Counted from the stretch's first letter, positions 35,724-46,150 are shown. The stretch is DNA of 64,000 nt from Paraphoma chrysanthemicola (GCA_020744225.1 JAGMWG010000025.1:425079-489078); one strand, 5' to 3'. A program made the numbers and translations. Notes: generated from the sequence alone by a model not told the origin.

Positions 35724-36743
35724 ATGTCTTCTAATCAAACAACGTTCAGACTGAATACCGGAGCCGAGATTCCCGCAGTCGTACGTTGTACCAAATTAAG
35801 GCGATGCAAGTACTAAGCGCTGTAGGGGTTCGGCACCTGGCAAGCAGCACCCGGAGAAGCTGGAAAGGCGGTAAAGGTTGCAGTAAAGGCCGGATACAGA
35901 CATTTGGATTGCGCTCCACTCTGTAAGCATCTTTGTCCAAGTAGGCAGCCTTTCTGATTAGCGGCAGACTGGAATGAGGCCGAAATTGGACAGGCGCTCT
36001 CAGAGGTTTTGCAGGAGACGGCAATACCAAGATCTGAATTATTTGTTACCACAAAGCTGTGGTCATCGCAACACTCACAAGTCGAAATAGCGGTCCGGAA
36101 GTCGTTGGCTGACTTGCAACTCGACTACGTTGACCTGTACCTCATGCATTGGCCCATTTCATTGCCCCCAAACGAACACACGGCACAGAATTTCGGCAAG
36201 GAAGACCGTACTGTGCACGCATCAGATTGGGATTTTTCGAAGACTTGGGAAGAAATGGAGAAGCTTCTGGCTACGGGGCTCGTAAGGGCCATCGGAGTCG
36301 CAAACTTCTCCACGGTAAATCTCGACAAGTTATTGAAGACTGCCAAAGTGGTACCTGCAGTCAATCAAACCGAGCTTCATCCGCTGCTGCCCCAAGACAA
36401 GCTCAACCAGTATTGCAGTAAGCATGGCATTCATCAGACAGCCTTTGGCCCACTCGGAGGAAAAGGTTCAACATTACACACGAATGCCGCCGTTGTCGAC
36501 ATAGCAAAGCAGCGGAATGCGACGTCCGCGCAGGTGCTGCTATCGTGGGGAGTTGGTCGTGGCTGGAGCGTCATTCCGAAGAGTGTTACCGAGGAGCGGA
36601 TACAGGCGAACCTACGGGTATTTCAATTGAGCGACACTGAGCTGGCTAGATTGGACAAGTTAGCAGTAACAGAGGGTAGAAGGTTCAACCGACCTAATTG
36701 GGGAACGTTGGTCTTTCACGACGACGATGCTAGCGTTGCATGA
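35724..36743 (+). CDS. Aldo-keto reductase (AKR, Gcy1/XR-like)
   Basis: NADPH-dependent reductase of aldehydes or sugars to alcohols. Exons 35724-35780, 35826-35922 and 35968-36743, with two 45 bp introns, give about 309 residues, a standard AKR length. The catalytic tetrad is complete: Asp in GYRHLDCAPLY, Tyr in APLYWNEAEIG (the second intron splits this Tyr codon), Lys in LFVTTKLW and His in DLYLMHWPI. The cofactor region VIPKSVTEERIQANL is present. In fungal sugar-acid pathways such enzymes reduce glyceraldehyde, lactaldehyde or uronic acids; here the location beside a transporter and a regulator suggests such a job. Confidence 0.9.
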
Positions 36744-37138
36744 GGTGCGTATATTATGGCATGGTGCTGGAGAGTCTTGGTGGGGAAAGGAGGACGAAAA
36801 GTGACTAGCCGCTTTGGGAGTAGATAGTTGTGGCGTCTCGGCGTTTTCGCAATGTCGACCTCTCCATCCTGATCACATTGCATCTTGCAACCTACCTACA
36901 CAATCAAGTGGATCACCAATCGAGCCATTCATTCTCTTTTCACTGCCGAACCGGGTGGCTCTGCTCCCTCATCGTTAATTGCAAAGTGCGTATGACAAAC
37001 TGCTCCACAACAGCTCCGAGGTTCAACAGGCGCCCGCGATCTTCGGCTCAATGAACCAGTTTAGAGCCGCGCGAGAGGCTGAGCACTTTGACACCGACAT
37101 CTGCACGGCTTCCTGACAGCCTACTACTGGAACTGAAG
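36744..37138. other. Intergenic region
   Basis: About 395 bases between the aldo-keto reductase and the Zn2Cys6 gene (both + strand); presumed terminator and promoter. Nothing else seen. Confidence 0.4.
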
Positions 37139-39296
37139 ATGTCGACTAAAAGAACATGGTCGCAGTCGAATGAGAGTGGCACGATTTCTCGCAAAGTCAA
37201 GGCATGTGCTGCTTGCAGGAAGCAGAAGGTGCGATTTGTTCCGTCGCGATGTAGCTGCAGCTGATCAGTGTTATGTACTCAGATCAAATGTATCATGGAG
37301 GACAGCGGGCCTCCCTGTAAGCGTTGTGCTGAGCGTGGTCTTAGCTGCGTCCTGAATAAAAGTCTCCAAACTTTGATCGAAGAGCGTGGGCAATGGAAAC
37401 ATGCCTTGAATGGCGACTTGGAGCATATGCATGCAGCCTTGCAAAATGTCCTCTCGCAAATGGCTTTGCCTTCTCTGCCACCTCTACAGACTCCAGGTGC
37501 CACCGTCGCCCAAGATTCGCCTCAGGACATTACCGAACGCGAAGACGTTGGACCATCGTGCGACAATTCGCCGAGACTGACACCAAGGGACGATGCACTT
37601 CCCCAGGTCCCCATCGACTCACTCTATCAGTTAACGCGACTGAGAGCCTTGCGGTCCGATGACAATCCAAGCGAGGTTCATTTATCTCCGTCGATTGTGT
37701 CCAACCTCACGGTGAACGACTTCATTTCCCAAGGCGTTCTGGGTATTGAAGACGCGGAACGGCTGGTCAATCTCTATCTCCATAAGATCGATCATTTCAT
37801 GTATATGATCGGCGGCAAGACTTACCGCGACTTGGAAACCATGCGGCGCGGATCAACTATATTGACTGCTGCTGTTTGTACGGTTGCTGCACTTCATGAT
37901 CCAATTAGCAATCATCTGTATGGTGTGTGCAATCGAGAATTTCGGCGACTAATGTCGGCATCGATCTTTGACCGTCGAATCGATAGGGACCATCTGCGCG
38001 CAATGGTAAGACTGTCGAGGAGAGAAGCAATCCTCAGGCACTCACTCATTTGTATCCGGCTCTTCTCACTTTTGAAATAGTGCATCGCTTCGTACTGGTT
38101 ACATGATGTTTCGTGGACTTTGTCAGGCTACGCCATACGCCGCGCCAACGAGATAAATCTTTCTGCCAACTACCAACTCGTGCTTACCAGCCACAATGAA
38201 GAAGCGATGGACTGCATGCGTATCTGGTGCGTACTGTTTGACTAAGGTGGCACCTCAACCATGCGCTGACTTCGAGCTTGCTACCTAGGTATACGCTATA
38301 CATCTGTGACCACCACCTCTCCATACTGTACGGTCGTGAGAGTATCATACGAGAGGATGCTGACGCATCGATTTCCGGATGGGAAGAACTCATGAAGTCG
38401 AGCGCGTTTACAGATTCCGACAAACGTATGGTCAGCCAAGTAGCTTTGCTCACAATCATGAGCAACATTCGCAGTCTTTTTGGTCCTGATATCGGAGAGC
38501 CTATTCCTCGCGCTTTCGCAACTCAACTTACATCCTTCAGCCGACAGATAGATCAATGGATGGGGCTCTGGACGACAGAGCTTTTGAGTAAGTAGACCGA
38601 GTACGCACGTCATTGCGCAGTTCACTGATCTGATCAGAGCATCACCAATTAATCACCGAGTTTCCAGCCAAAGGGGTCATACTCCACCATCATCTTGCCA
38701 AACTACATCTCCATTCACACATCTTTCGCGGTCTGAAGGGTGGGCCCGTCCCTCAATACTTCCACGAAAGCGCTATCGCTGCTGTTGCCGCAGCTACAGC
38801 TGTTGTCGACCTCCTTCTAGAGGACCACGACATAAGGGAAGGTCTTGTTGGAATACCGCATTACCTTCATTCGATGATCGCGTACGCCTGTGTATTCCTG
38901 CTGAAGGTTGCAGCCCAGTACACAGCCCAGTACATAGATGGCGCTCTTGTTCTCGATATGACTAGCAAAGTGGTGAATCAGTTCCGCGCGACGCCGGTCA
39001 GCAAGTATCACCTTGTGTATTTAATGGCTGATGGACTTGAAAAGATGGCTTCTTCGAAGATCAAAAGTCCTTCCACACAACGCCATCTTGACCTTTCGAA
39101 CGGAATGCCGCCACCGGACCTACAATACGTTACGGATGGTAGTACAATCACGCCGGTCGGTAATGGAGGCGGAAGTGCGATGTATGGAGATGACATGAAC
39201 AGCGACTTCACCGAGCACTTCAATCTAGGAACAACACCTTTCTTGCATTTTGGATCTGGAAATCTTGACTACACCTTTGGCGGATTTGGCCAATAA
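37139..39296 (+). CDS. Zn2Cys6 transcription factor (cluster regulator candidate)
   Basis: Fungal binuclear-cluster DNA-binding regulator in the nucleus. Exons 37139-37228, 37283-38005, 38081-38226, 38289-38587 and 38638-39296 give about 638 residues. The zinc cluster is split by the first intron: CAACRKQK then IKC, then CKRCAERGLSC, so all six Cys are present near residues 23-55. A linker and dimerisation region follow (LIEERGQWKHALNGDLEHMHAALQ is weakly coiled), then the middle homology region typical of the family (VNDFISQGVLGIEDAERLVNLY, then HFMYMIGG, CIASYWLHDVSW). Every splice is supported by frame continuity. Its place inside the sugar-acid gene group makes it the natural candidate activator. 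The stop lies 14 bases from that of the convergent dehydrogenase. Confidence 0.88.
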
Positions 39297-39310
39297 TACC
39301 GCGTCCTTCC

Positions 39311-40300
39311 TTAAGGCGGGACCTGCGCCTGAGCTGCGAATCGCTCTACTTCCTCCGACAGCGTAATGTCCTGAACCATTCCCAGGCTGTTTGCGAATTT
39401 TACATCGAACCTCGCTGGCCAACTGGCTACAATTGCCTCAATTCTCGGATCTCGATTCTCCTCGACTAGATCCAGAGCCTTTTGACCACCTACTTCCTTT
39501 AGCGCATCCAGAATCTGACCAACCGTGACGGTCTGTCCAGGGAGGTTGACTGTGCGCCCTTTTCCTTCGCGAAACTTCTCTTTTGGAACGTGTCGTATAT
39601 TAAGAAGATTGCGTACAACGGTTCTGGGCGAGCATATCCACATCTCAAGATGCTTGCTCACTGGTAGGATAGCTGTTTTACCGCTCAATGGCTCTCGCAC
39701 GATGCCCGATGCGAAGCTGGATGCCGCTGCCGATGGTACTCCAGGCCTTACTATTATTGTAGGCAATCGACACACGCGTCCATCTATCAAACCTCGCCGC
39801 GAGTAGTCGTTGATCAAGGTTTCCACGATCAATTTCTCCGCTCCGTATGACGACTGTGGAAGAGGGATGGTGCGTTCTGAGATAACATCTCCCGCCGATT
39901 GCGGTGGCCCATATATAGCCAGCGAGGAAGGGAAGACAACCGTCACACCGGATTGATTCCGCCGCAAATGGTCGAGGATGAGCCGATGTGAATCTATATT
40001 GACGGCCAGTCCTAAGTCGAGATTACTTTCCGCACCGCCGGACATGAGACCGTGGAGCAGATAGCAAGCCGCCCATTTGTGGCTGCCGAGAAGAGATTCA
40101 ACAGCGTTCGATAGTGTGAGATCTGCCTTGATGGAAACCGTCCGGTGCTGGTCCAACGTTGGCGGACTGAACACATCGGCGAGGACGAGGTGCGTCTGCT
40201 TGGACTCTGCAAGGAGCGCAGAAGCGAGTGCTTGCCCGATGAAGCCACCGGCGCCTGTGATGAGGATGAAGTTATTGCTCGAGTTTGTTGCGGTGGCCAT
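39311..40300 (-). CDS. Extended SDR, D-erythronate dehydrogenase-like
   Basis: Single exon, 329 residues, NAD(P)-dependent. Rossmann start TGAGGFIGQALA, then LVLADVFSPP, the catalytic Ser region VVFPSSLAIYGPPQ and the catalytic Tyr-Lys pair in SSYGAEKLIVE. Distinctive blocks CRLPTIIVRPGVPSAAASSF, ASGIVREPL, WICSPRTVVRNLL, NLPGQTVTVGQ and IVASWPARFD are those I know from DenD-type D-erythronate dehydrogenases, which oxidise C4 sugar acids at C2, and related uncharacterised fungal enzymes. The exact substrate here is not proven. It is divergent from the second aldo-keto reductase and convergent with the regulator, in the middle of the probable catabolic group. Confidence 0.85.
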   Translation of the reverse strand: MATATNSSNNFILITGAGGFIGQALASALLAESKQTHLVLADVFSPPTLDQHRTVSIKADLTLSNAVESLLGSHKWAACYLLHGLMSGGAESNLDLGLAVNIDSHRLILDHLRRNQSGVTVVFPSSLAIYGPPQSAGDVISERTIPLPQSSYGAEKLIVETLINDYSRRGLIDGRVCRLPTIIVRPGVPSAAASSFASGIVREPLSGKTAILPVSKHLEMWICSPRTVVRNLLNIRHVPKEKFREGKGRTVNLPGQTVTVGQILDALKEVGGQKALDLVEENRDPRIEAIVASWPARFDVKFANSLGMVQDITLSEEVERFAAQAQVPP

Positions 40301-40669
40301 CCTTTGATACCGATCGTTTATGCCTGCTTTAATTGGTGGACTTGCAGCGCCGGGCTATCACTTGATTTATAACTATTCTTTACCGCAGGAATCATTGCTC
40401 GAACAACCGTGAATCATGGTCTGCCACTTCATACAATTGCGAGCCTATCGCATGTTCGCTCTTGACTCGGCGAGAAGACCGGGCATGTCCGGAAAGCTTC
40501 CGCGGACCGAAGCAGGAACCTCCGACCAATCACGCATCGATCAGCTATGTCGCAGTCTCCAAAATGAGTGGGAAATTCTATCTGCTATTGCATTGATCAA
40601 TTGTGAACCGCAGTATTGGCCTAACGATTTGCCATTCGTTTTATCTGCCCCCAGCTTTCGTCCCCAGGC
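40301..40669. promoter_or_regulatory. Shared divergent promoter, SDR / aldo-keto reductase
   Basis: About 370 bases between divergent start codons. A TTTATAAC element lies near 40365. It contains one short open frame with no features. The layout suggests joint regulation of the two genes. Confidence 0.4.
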
Positions 40670-41716
40670 ATGAGCACTCACGCCTCAGGAACAGGGCCGT
40701 GTCCCAAAATGCAATATGCACGCCTTGGTGCTTCTGGACTGAAGACTTCACGCATCATCTTGGGTTGCATGGCCTTTGGATCACCACGATGGGAGGGTTC
40801 GCCATGGACATTAGAGGAAGACGACAGCTTGAGAGTCATCAAAAGAGCCTGGGATCTGGGTATCAACACTTGGGACACGGCTAATACGTACTCAAACGGC
40901 AAAAGTGAGCGCATCCTTGGACGAGCCATGAGGCAGTTTAGCATTCCCCGATCGCGCGTTGTGATTATGACGAAACTATATTACCCAGTCATGGACGACG
41001 AAACTCGTCCACAACCACCAGACTCGTACTCCCATGAGCTGGTCAACCAAATGGGGTTATCACGAAAGCATATCTTTGATGCTGTTGAGGCATCCTTGGA
41101 GCGTCTGGGGACGTCGTACATCGATGTCTTACAATTACACCGCCTCGATCGTGATACACCACCGGAAGAGACCATGCGCGCCCTTCATGATCTTGTGTGC
41201 GCTGGTAAAGTGCGATACCTTGGAGCCAGTAGCATGTACACTTGGGAGTTTGCACGGCTACAATACACCGCCAAGATGCACGGATGGACGTCTTTTACCT
41301 CGATGCAACCGTTCTATAATCTGCTATACCGGGAGGAAGAGCGAGAGATGCTTCCATTCTGTGCTTCTCAGGGCGTTGGTGTTATTCCATGGAGTCCGCT
41401 TGCGAGAGGCCTTCTTGGAAAGCCGGTGGGTAACACGAGTGACAGGAGTACAGCGGATGCGAAGACCAAGAAGTGGTTTGAAGATGCCGAGCTGGAAATC
41501 GTCAGACGCGTGGAAGAGCTGAGTTTGAAGAAGGGGTGCAGTATGGCATCGATAGCAACTGCATGGGTTATGCGGAAAGGACATTCACCTATTGTTGGAT
41601 TGACGAGTGTCACCCGCGTTGAGCAGATCATGGAAGCTCTGGATGTGCATTTGACCGAAGAGGATTGCACTTTTCTTGAAGAAACATATAAGCCACGCGC
41701 AGTGCAAGCAATGTAA
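40670..41716 (+). CDS. Aldo-keto reductase (YajO/Aad-type)
   Basis: Single exon, 348 residues. Opens with MQYARLGASGLKTSRIILG as in the AKR9/AKR12-13 group (YajO, aryl-alcohol dehydrogenases). Tetrad: Asp and Tyr in NTWDTANTYSNGKSE, Lys in VVIMTKLYYP, His in VLQLHRLD. The C-terminal cofactor part SPIVGLTSVTRVEQIMEAL is normal. The family reduces or dehydrogenates aldehydes of varied substrates, so the role within the cluster is inferred only from position. The first ATG was kept; a later Met at MQYARLG (40709) would start right at the conserved domain and is the alternative. The stop codon lies inside the first unit of a 17 bp tandem repeat. Confidence 0.88.
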   Translation: MSTHASGTGPCPKMQYARLGASGLKTSRIILGCMAFGSPRWEGSPWTLEEDDSLRVIKRAWDLGINTWDTANTYSNGKSERILGRAMRQFSIPRSRVVIMTKLYYPVMDDETRPQPPDSYSHELVNQMGLSRKHIFDAVEASLERLGTSYIDVLQLHRLDRDTPPEETMRALHDLVCAGKVRYLGASSMYTWEFARLQYTAKMHGWTSFTSMQPFYNLLYREEEREMLPFCASQGVGVIPWSPLARGLLGKPVGNTSDRSTADAKTKKWFEDAELEIVRRVEELSLKKGCSMASIATAWVMRKGHSPIVGLTSVTRVEQIMEALDVHLTEEDCTFLEETYKPRAVQAM

Positions 41717-41789
41717 TATCTTAGGCAATGTAATATCTTAGGCAATGCAATATCTTAGGCAATGTAATATCTTAGGCAATGTAATATCC
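41708..41789. repeat. 17 bp tandem repeat, about 4.8 copies, over a stop codon
   Basis: The unit GCAATGTAATATCTTAG is repeated at 41708, 41725, 41742, 41759 and (partly) 41776 with a single T-to-C change in the third copy. The first unit contains the last codons and the TAA stop of the aldo-keto reductase gene; later units therefore form the start of its 3' UTR. Seen directly. Confidence 0.95.
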
Positions 41790-42378
41790 CAGACTTAGAC
41801 ATCTGGATGGATGTGGATTTGACTTGCGAGTCTACAATGCATCTGCTACCTTGCGCTTCTCAGCTTAACTTCGGTTGAGAGTCCATGGAAAGCGCAAGCA
41901 TTCTTCAATCGCCTTGAAAAACGCCGTAATCAGCCAGTATCGCAGGTCTGCAGAATATCATCCGATTCAGAGTTGATGTGCCCCAGGGTTAACATCGCCA
42001 TGATCGGACTTCGTCCATGTTGCAACATCGCTCATCGAAGCTATTCTCACATTCGCACGGCGTTAGAGTGACTCGGAAATAGTCACGCCGCGATGATGTG
42101 CTCGAGGTGGGCCATTCTGTCTGTCAGAACATGCGGGGTACCCACCGCGGCGTGAGTCGCGGATGCGCCGTAACGCGTTATTAGCGGCCGGTGTTCTCTC
42201 CGTTCAACCCTGCACCCACAGATGACCAGCTGCATGATGGGGCTTGATCCCGAGAGCGATGCGAAGGAAGTGCCACATTAGCGCTAAGTTCGGCGGGAGC
42301 CGGCATACATGAAAGAGAGTCAACGGAACCTAGTTCATTCTGCGAACAACTCTGCCTTTTCCACTACATCCAGCCAAT
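41790..42378. other. Intergenic region
   Basis: About 590 bases between the tandem repeat and the aldolase gene, both neighbours on the + strand. It should hold the aldolase promoter. GC-rich CGG-type motifs near 42155-42195 could be regulator sites, but I cannot define one. Confidence 0.35.
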
Positions 42379-43392
42379 ATGCCAATCTCTCGCTCTACCC
42401 AGCCGGTCAAGGCCACTATGCTGCCTCCCGGCGTATACACTCCCGTAATCTCTCTATACAAGTCCACACCGGAGCAGGATCTCGACCTGGAAGCTATGTA
42501 TGCCCATTGCCAACATTTGGTGCGAGCCGGCCAACACGGTTTGGTCTACCAAGGAACCAATGGAGAAGCCGTACTATTATCGCGCGAAGAGAAGGTAGCC
42601 GTCCTGCAGACCGTGCGACGTGCAGTCACAGATCTTGGCCTCCCGGCGTATCCAATCGTGGCAGGAATCAGCGGGCAAAGTACGCGCGAAAGCATCCAAC
42701 TTGCAAAAGATGCGGGCGGCGCGGGCGCGAGTTTCGGCCTTCTGCTACCACCAAGCTTCTGGGCCAAGAGCGTCACGGAAGAAACATTACTTGGCTTCTA
42801 CCGCGATGTCGCAGACGCAAGTCCCTTGCCCATCGTTATTTACAACTTCCCCGGCGTTACCAGCGGAGTCGACCTCAACTCAGATGATATTACCGCGCTG
42901 GCAGCTCATCCAAACATTGTTGCCGTGAAGCTGACGTGCGGAAATGTTGGCAAGGCCATTCGACTCACATCAAAGTTTGCGCCAGCGCAGTTTAGCGTGT
43001 ACGGTGGATCGTCCGACTTCCTCGTGCCTACGCTTGAAGGTGGTGGGGTTGGGTGCGTGACCGGTATGGGCAATGTCTTTCCGCGCGCAACCGCAAAAGT
43101 GTACGATCTATGGGTGGCGGGGCGGAAGGATGAAGCGAAGGCATTGCAAGATGTGGTCGCGAATGCAGAGTGGGCTTGCAAGAAGAGTCTCGCATTGACC
43201 AAGTTCGCGGCAGGTCATTTTCTTGGAAAGAGGATTGGGGCACAACCGGAGGCGTTTTGGCCGCGAAAACCGTATCTTCCACCGGGAGAGAAGGTGAGGG
43301 AATGGACTGTCGATGTCATGGGTGTTCTAGCGGAGGAAGAGAACGCTCTGCCATTACGAGACTTCGGCGTAAAGGCAAATGGAGTGAGATAG
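42379..43392 (+). CDS. DapA/NanA-family aldolase
   Basis: Class I aldolase of the dihydrodipicolinate synthase / N-acetylneuraminate lyase superfamily; members in fungi split 2-keto-3-deoxy sugar acids or 4-hydroxy-2-oxoglutarate to pyruvate and an aldehyde. Single exon, 337 residues from the first Met, or 324 from the Met at 42418 (MLPPGVYTPVISLY), which fits the usual family start better. GTNGEAVLLSREEK holds the pyruvate-carboxylate loop, VIYNFPG the catalytic Tyr, and VAVKLTCGN the Schiff-base Lys; all are present. DapA proper is not expected in fungi, which make lysine by the aminoadipate route, so a catabolic role is likely. With the SDR, two reductases, a transporter and a lactate dehydrogenase nearby, it is the candidate chain-splitting enzyme. 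Confidence 0.9.
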   Translation: MPISRSTQPVKATMLPPGVYTPVISLYKSTPEQDLDLEAMYAHCQHLVRAGQHGLVYQGTNGEAVLLSREEKVAVLQTVRRAVTDLGLPAYPIVAGISGQSTRESIQLAKDAGGAGASFGLLLPPSFWAKSVTEETLLGFYRDVADASPLPIVIYNFPGVTSGVDLNSDDITALAAHPNIVAVKLTCGNVGKAIRLTSKFAPAQFSVYGGSSDFLVPTLEGGGVGCVTGMGNVFPRATAKVYDLWVAGRKDEAKALQDVVANAEWACKKSLALTKFAAGHFLGKRIGAQPEAFWPRKPYLPPGEKVREWTVDVMGVLAEEENALPLRDFGVKANGVR

Positions 43393-44344
43393 TAAACATA
43401 GTGATGCTGAGACAATGAATATGACTAATTGCCAAGTGGGTACCTGAAGTTGGGAGAAGATGTAAGGTGCCTCGCGGGCTACACAAAGTTCAGCGGCTCG
43501 TGTGATGATATCATTAAGGGTTAACTAATCTTTCGGACATGAACATTCGCACGACACCACTGGATAGGTAAAGCCAACGTCACGCGCAAACACGGGCGAT
43601 GGAAACGACGCGGACAATACATGAATTACGGCAGGTACGGCCCACGTGCGTTTGCCTACACACAAGTGGCTAGAGACCCCAAAAAATGCCGATTAAGACA
43701 TCTCATGAAGGATGCAGTAAACAACTGGGAAGGCGCAAGATCTGTGTTCGCGAACCTAGATCGAAAGCCATAGTTTGAACTAGAATGCGACGTAAAATAT
43801 GGTAGCAGAGAAAGTCAGGCTCACTGATGAAACTTGAACTAGCAAACCTGTCAAACCTAGACGCTAAAATTAGTCAATTGTTCTTGCTTCCTTTATCTCA
43901 GACGATTCTTTCATATATGCTTCTCAAGCCGACCTGAAGCCAAGCCTCGCAACTCTCGACTCGGCCTATTTTGTTGTAGCTGCAATCCGTTGCGAATATT
44001 CGTGACTAATTAGCATGTTGGCAGTTGCGGAGCGAGGATGTCCGTGACCATGCTCCAATTGGCAGGACATGGAACTCTTCTTGCTGACTGAAAATGTCAT
44101 ACACCTTTTGCATCCGGGTGCAGTAACCGATACCGGCAGGGTGAGATTTTCGCGCAAGAGAGATCAGGAATGAGCTGAATTGGAATGAACAGCAAGTGAT
44201 CCCTTGCGTGTTGCCTGGGAAGGTGGAACGGCCCGGAAGGGATGGCACTAAGCTCGCGCACACCGCGTATGAGAACATGGGAATTTAAATCTTCACCATT
44301 TGCCACTCGGATTGATACCACGTTCACCGTGCTCGACCGAGGCA
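43393..44344. other. Intergenic region
   Basis: About 950 bases. No convincing gene on either strand. It presumably holds the promoter of the PAN-like gene; composition is more AT-rich between 43,700 and 43,900. Confidence 0.4.
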
Positions 44345-46150
44345 ATGCTTTCCCTAACCTTCTATCTGGCTATGCTAGCCACCACCCGATTCGTGAGCGC
44401 CCAAGGAGGACTTCCGTATCCCAATTGTACTTCAGGACTACCATATACTGCTTCGGGGATCTCACGCAGTTTTGATAGTTGCGTCCCGGCGTTCGCGTAT
44501 GGTGCTAGCTACTCCGTCCCTTCCAATCCGTACCCAACCAACGCAGCTGCTTGCGTGAATTTGTGCACGGGCTCGTGTGTTGCCGCAAATTGGGTGGATG
44601 GAAATAATTGTCAGTTGGCCTTGGGATCCATACCAAACGTGTCGACAGGGCCGTACTGGAATCCAACTTGGACTGCCTATTTGCTTCGCACGACGACTTC
44701 AATAGCTACCACGCTGACTTCTCGACCAACTGCCTCTACTGTCAATTCTATAAGTCCCAACCTGCTCATCCTGCCTAGTCTGCTACCCCTGCCTCTTCTG
44801 CCTAATCTTCCCATTCTGCCCATCCCTAATGTACCAAGCCCTTCTGTACCAAGACCCAGCGTACCAAGTCTTACCGCCTTGCCAATTACCTCGATCTCCA
44901 GCCCAGGCTTGTCATCGACTACAAGTTTGTCTAGTATTACGAGCGTGTCCACTTCAACCGGTACCATCTCCTCGGCTAGCAGTTCCTCCCCTGCGACGGC
45001 AAGAACGTTACTTCCGCCACCGATCGAAGCTGCGAGTGTCATCGCGCAAGAGCCTTCCCCGGTATGCCCTGTCAGTAATGGCACTATCTATACCAACACG
45101 TTCGGGACACAGTTCAGCATAAATTGTGGTTTTGATCTATACGACACGGACCCAGAGAGCAGAACCGTTCAACCGAGTTTTCAGAGCTGTATTGACGATT
45201 GCGATAGTCGTTTTGCAGGCAGGTGTCCTGGTGTCACATGGGTATCTGAAAAACAATGGTGTTACTTCAAACCATCCACGGCTACGCTTCAACCCTCCGC
45301 AGACAATTTATGGTCAGCGGTCAAAGTGCCAGGACCCGAAGGCATGACATGTCCACAGGTGAACGGCACCATCTATACGGATAACATGTACACCGACTTG
45401 CTTGTTGACCAGTACTTCATCTACTGTGGATTCGAGCTACTTGATTCAACGACTACAACGCGATCCGAACAAGCCAGCTTCGAAGCATGTATAAACGACT
45501 GTCACGAAGATGATGACTGCGATGGTGTAACATGGAGGCCCAACGGCGAGGACCTAAGATGGTGCTACCACAAGTCGCGGAGTGCTGTGGTTAGAAGATC
45601 AGGGCAAAATTATTGGTCAGCGCAGAAAATTTACGGTGACGATGTGCCACGCAGCAATACACAAGGAAAGGCGTCCTCACTTGTCTCTGCTTCCCTTATC
45701 TCAACGTCGACTGCAATTTTATCATTCAAGACTCAGGCAGCTTTCGACGTTCTCAATTTGCCCACAATTCTGCCGCCAATCGGTCTGACTACCTCGCTAT
45801 CTATTGCAAGTCCTGCACGCGCAGCCACTATCGGTCTTGGACCGCAGCTGCCGTCCTCTCCTGTCGTTCCGACATGTCCTGCAGCAAACCAGACTGTTTA
45901 CACGTCCGGCGACGGAAGCAGATGGCGTATTGAATGCAATCTCGACTATGCAGGGAACGACTGGTATCAGGTCCAAACAGCCGGCTTACAACAATGCGTT
46001 GATACTTGCGCCTCGCGAGGCCCTAGCTGCCCAGCAGCAGTATTAGTGCCTTCTCGCAATCCGAACTGCTATCTCAAAAACGGTATACCTCCCGCAGCGA
46101 ATATCTTGCGACAGCCATTTCAATGCGATACTGCAGTAAGGCTAGGTTGA
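44345..46150 (+). CDS. Secreted protein with PAN/apple-like repeats
   Basis: About 601 residues from the Met at 44345, chosen because MLSLTFYLAMLATTRFVSAQ is a good signal peptide; the frame is open for 15 codons upstream. The N-terminal cysteine domain (PYPNCTSGLPYTASGISRSF, CVNLCTGSCVAANW) is followed by a Ser/Thr-rich stretch, an unusual Leu/Pro linker (LLILPSLLPLPLLPNLPILP, then SPSVPRPSVPSL) and three copies of a PAN/apple-like module, each with an NGTIYT or NQTVYT start, an INCGF/IYCGF/IECNL strand, an SFQSCIDDC or SFEACINDC helix and a G-V-T-W strand. Modules 1, 2 and 3 lie near residues 240-335, 340-440 and 520-600. PAN/apple domains bind protein or carbohydrate. The Ser/Thr linkers suggest O-glycosylation and wall attachment. 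No GPI signal is visible. Confidence 0.8.
   Translation: MLSLTFYLAMLATTRFVSAQGGLPYPNCTSGLPYTASGISRSFDSCVPAFAYGASYSVPSNPYPTNAAACVNLCTGSCVAANWVDGNNCQLALGSIPNVSTGPYWNPTWTAYLLRTTTSIATTLTSRPTASTVNSISPNLLILPSLLPLPLLPNLPILPIPNVPSPSVPRPSVPSLTALPITSISSPGLSSTTSLSSITSVSTSTGTISSASSSSPATARTLLPPPIEAASVIAQEPSPVCPVSNGTIYTNTFGTQFSINCGFDLYDTDPESRTVQPSFQSCIDDCDSRFAGRCPGVTWVSEKQWCYFKPSTATLQPSADNLWSAVKVPGPEGMTCPQVNGTIYTDNMYTDLLVDQYFIYCGFELLDSTTTTRSEQASFEACINDCHEDDDCDGVTWRPNGEDLRWCYHKSRSAVVRRSGQNYWSAQKIYGDDVPRSNTQGKASSLVSASLISTSTAILSFKTQAAFDVLNLPTILPPIGLTTSLSIASPARAATIGLGPQLPSSPVVPTCPAANQTVYTSGDGSRWRIECNLDYAGNDWYQVQTAGLQQCVDTCASRGPSCPAAVLVPSRNPNCYLKNGIPPAANILRQPFQCDTAVRLG

Noticed and set aside
35411..35734. 107-codon open frame between transporter and aldo-keto reductase
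   Set aside because: Starts 5 bases after the transporter stop and overlaps the reductase start; no signal peptide or family similarity.
29845..43392. Reading the group as a sialic-acid (Nan) cluster
   Set aside because: A BNR enzyme and a DapA/NanA-family aldolase would fit, but there is no ManNAc kinase, epimerase or GlcNAc-6-P enzyme, and the DenD-like and lactate dehydrogenases are unexplained by that pathway.
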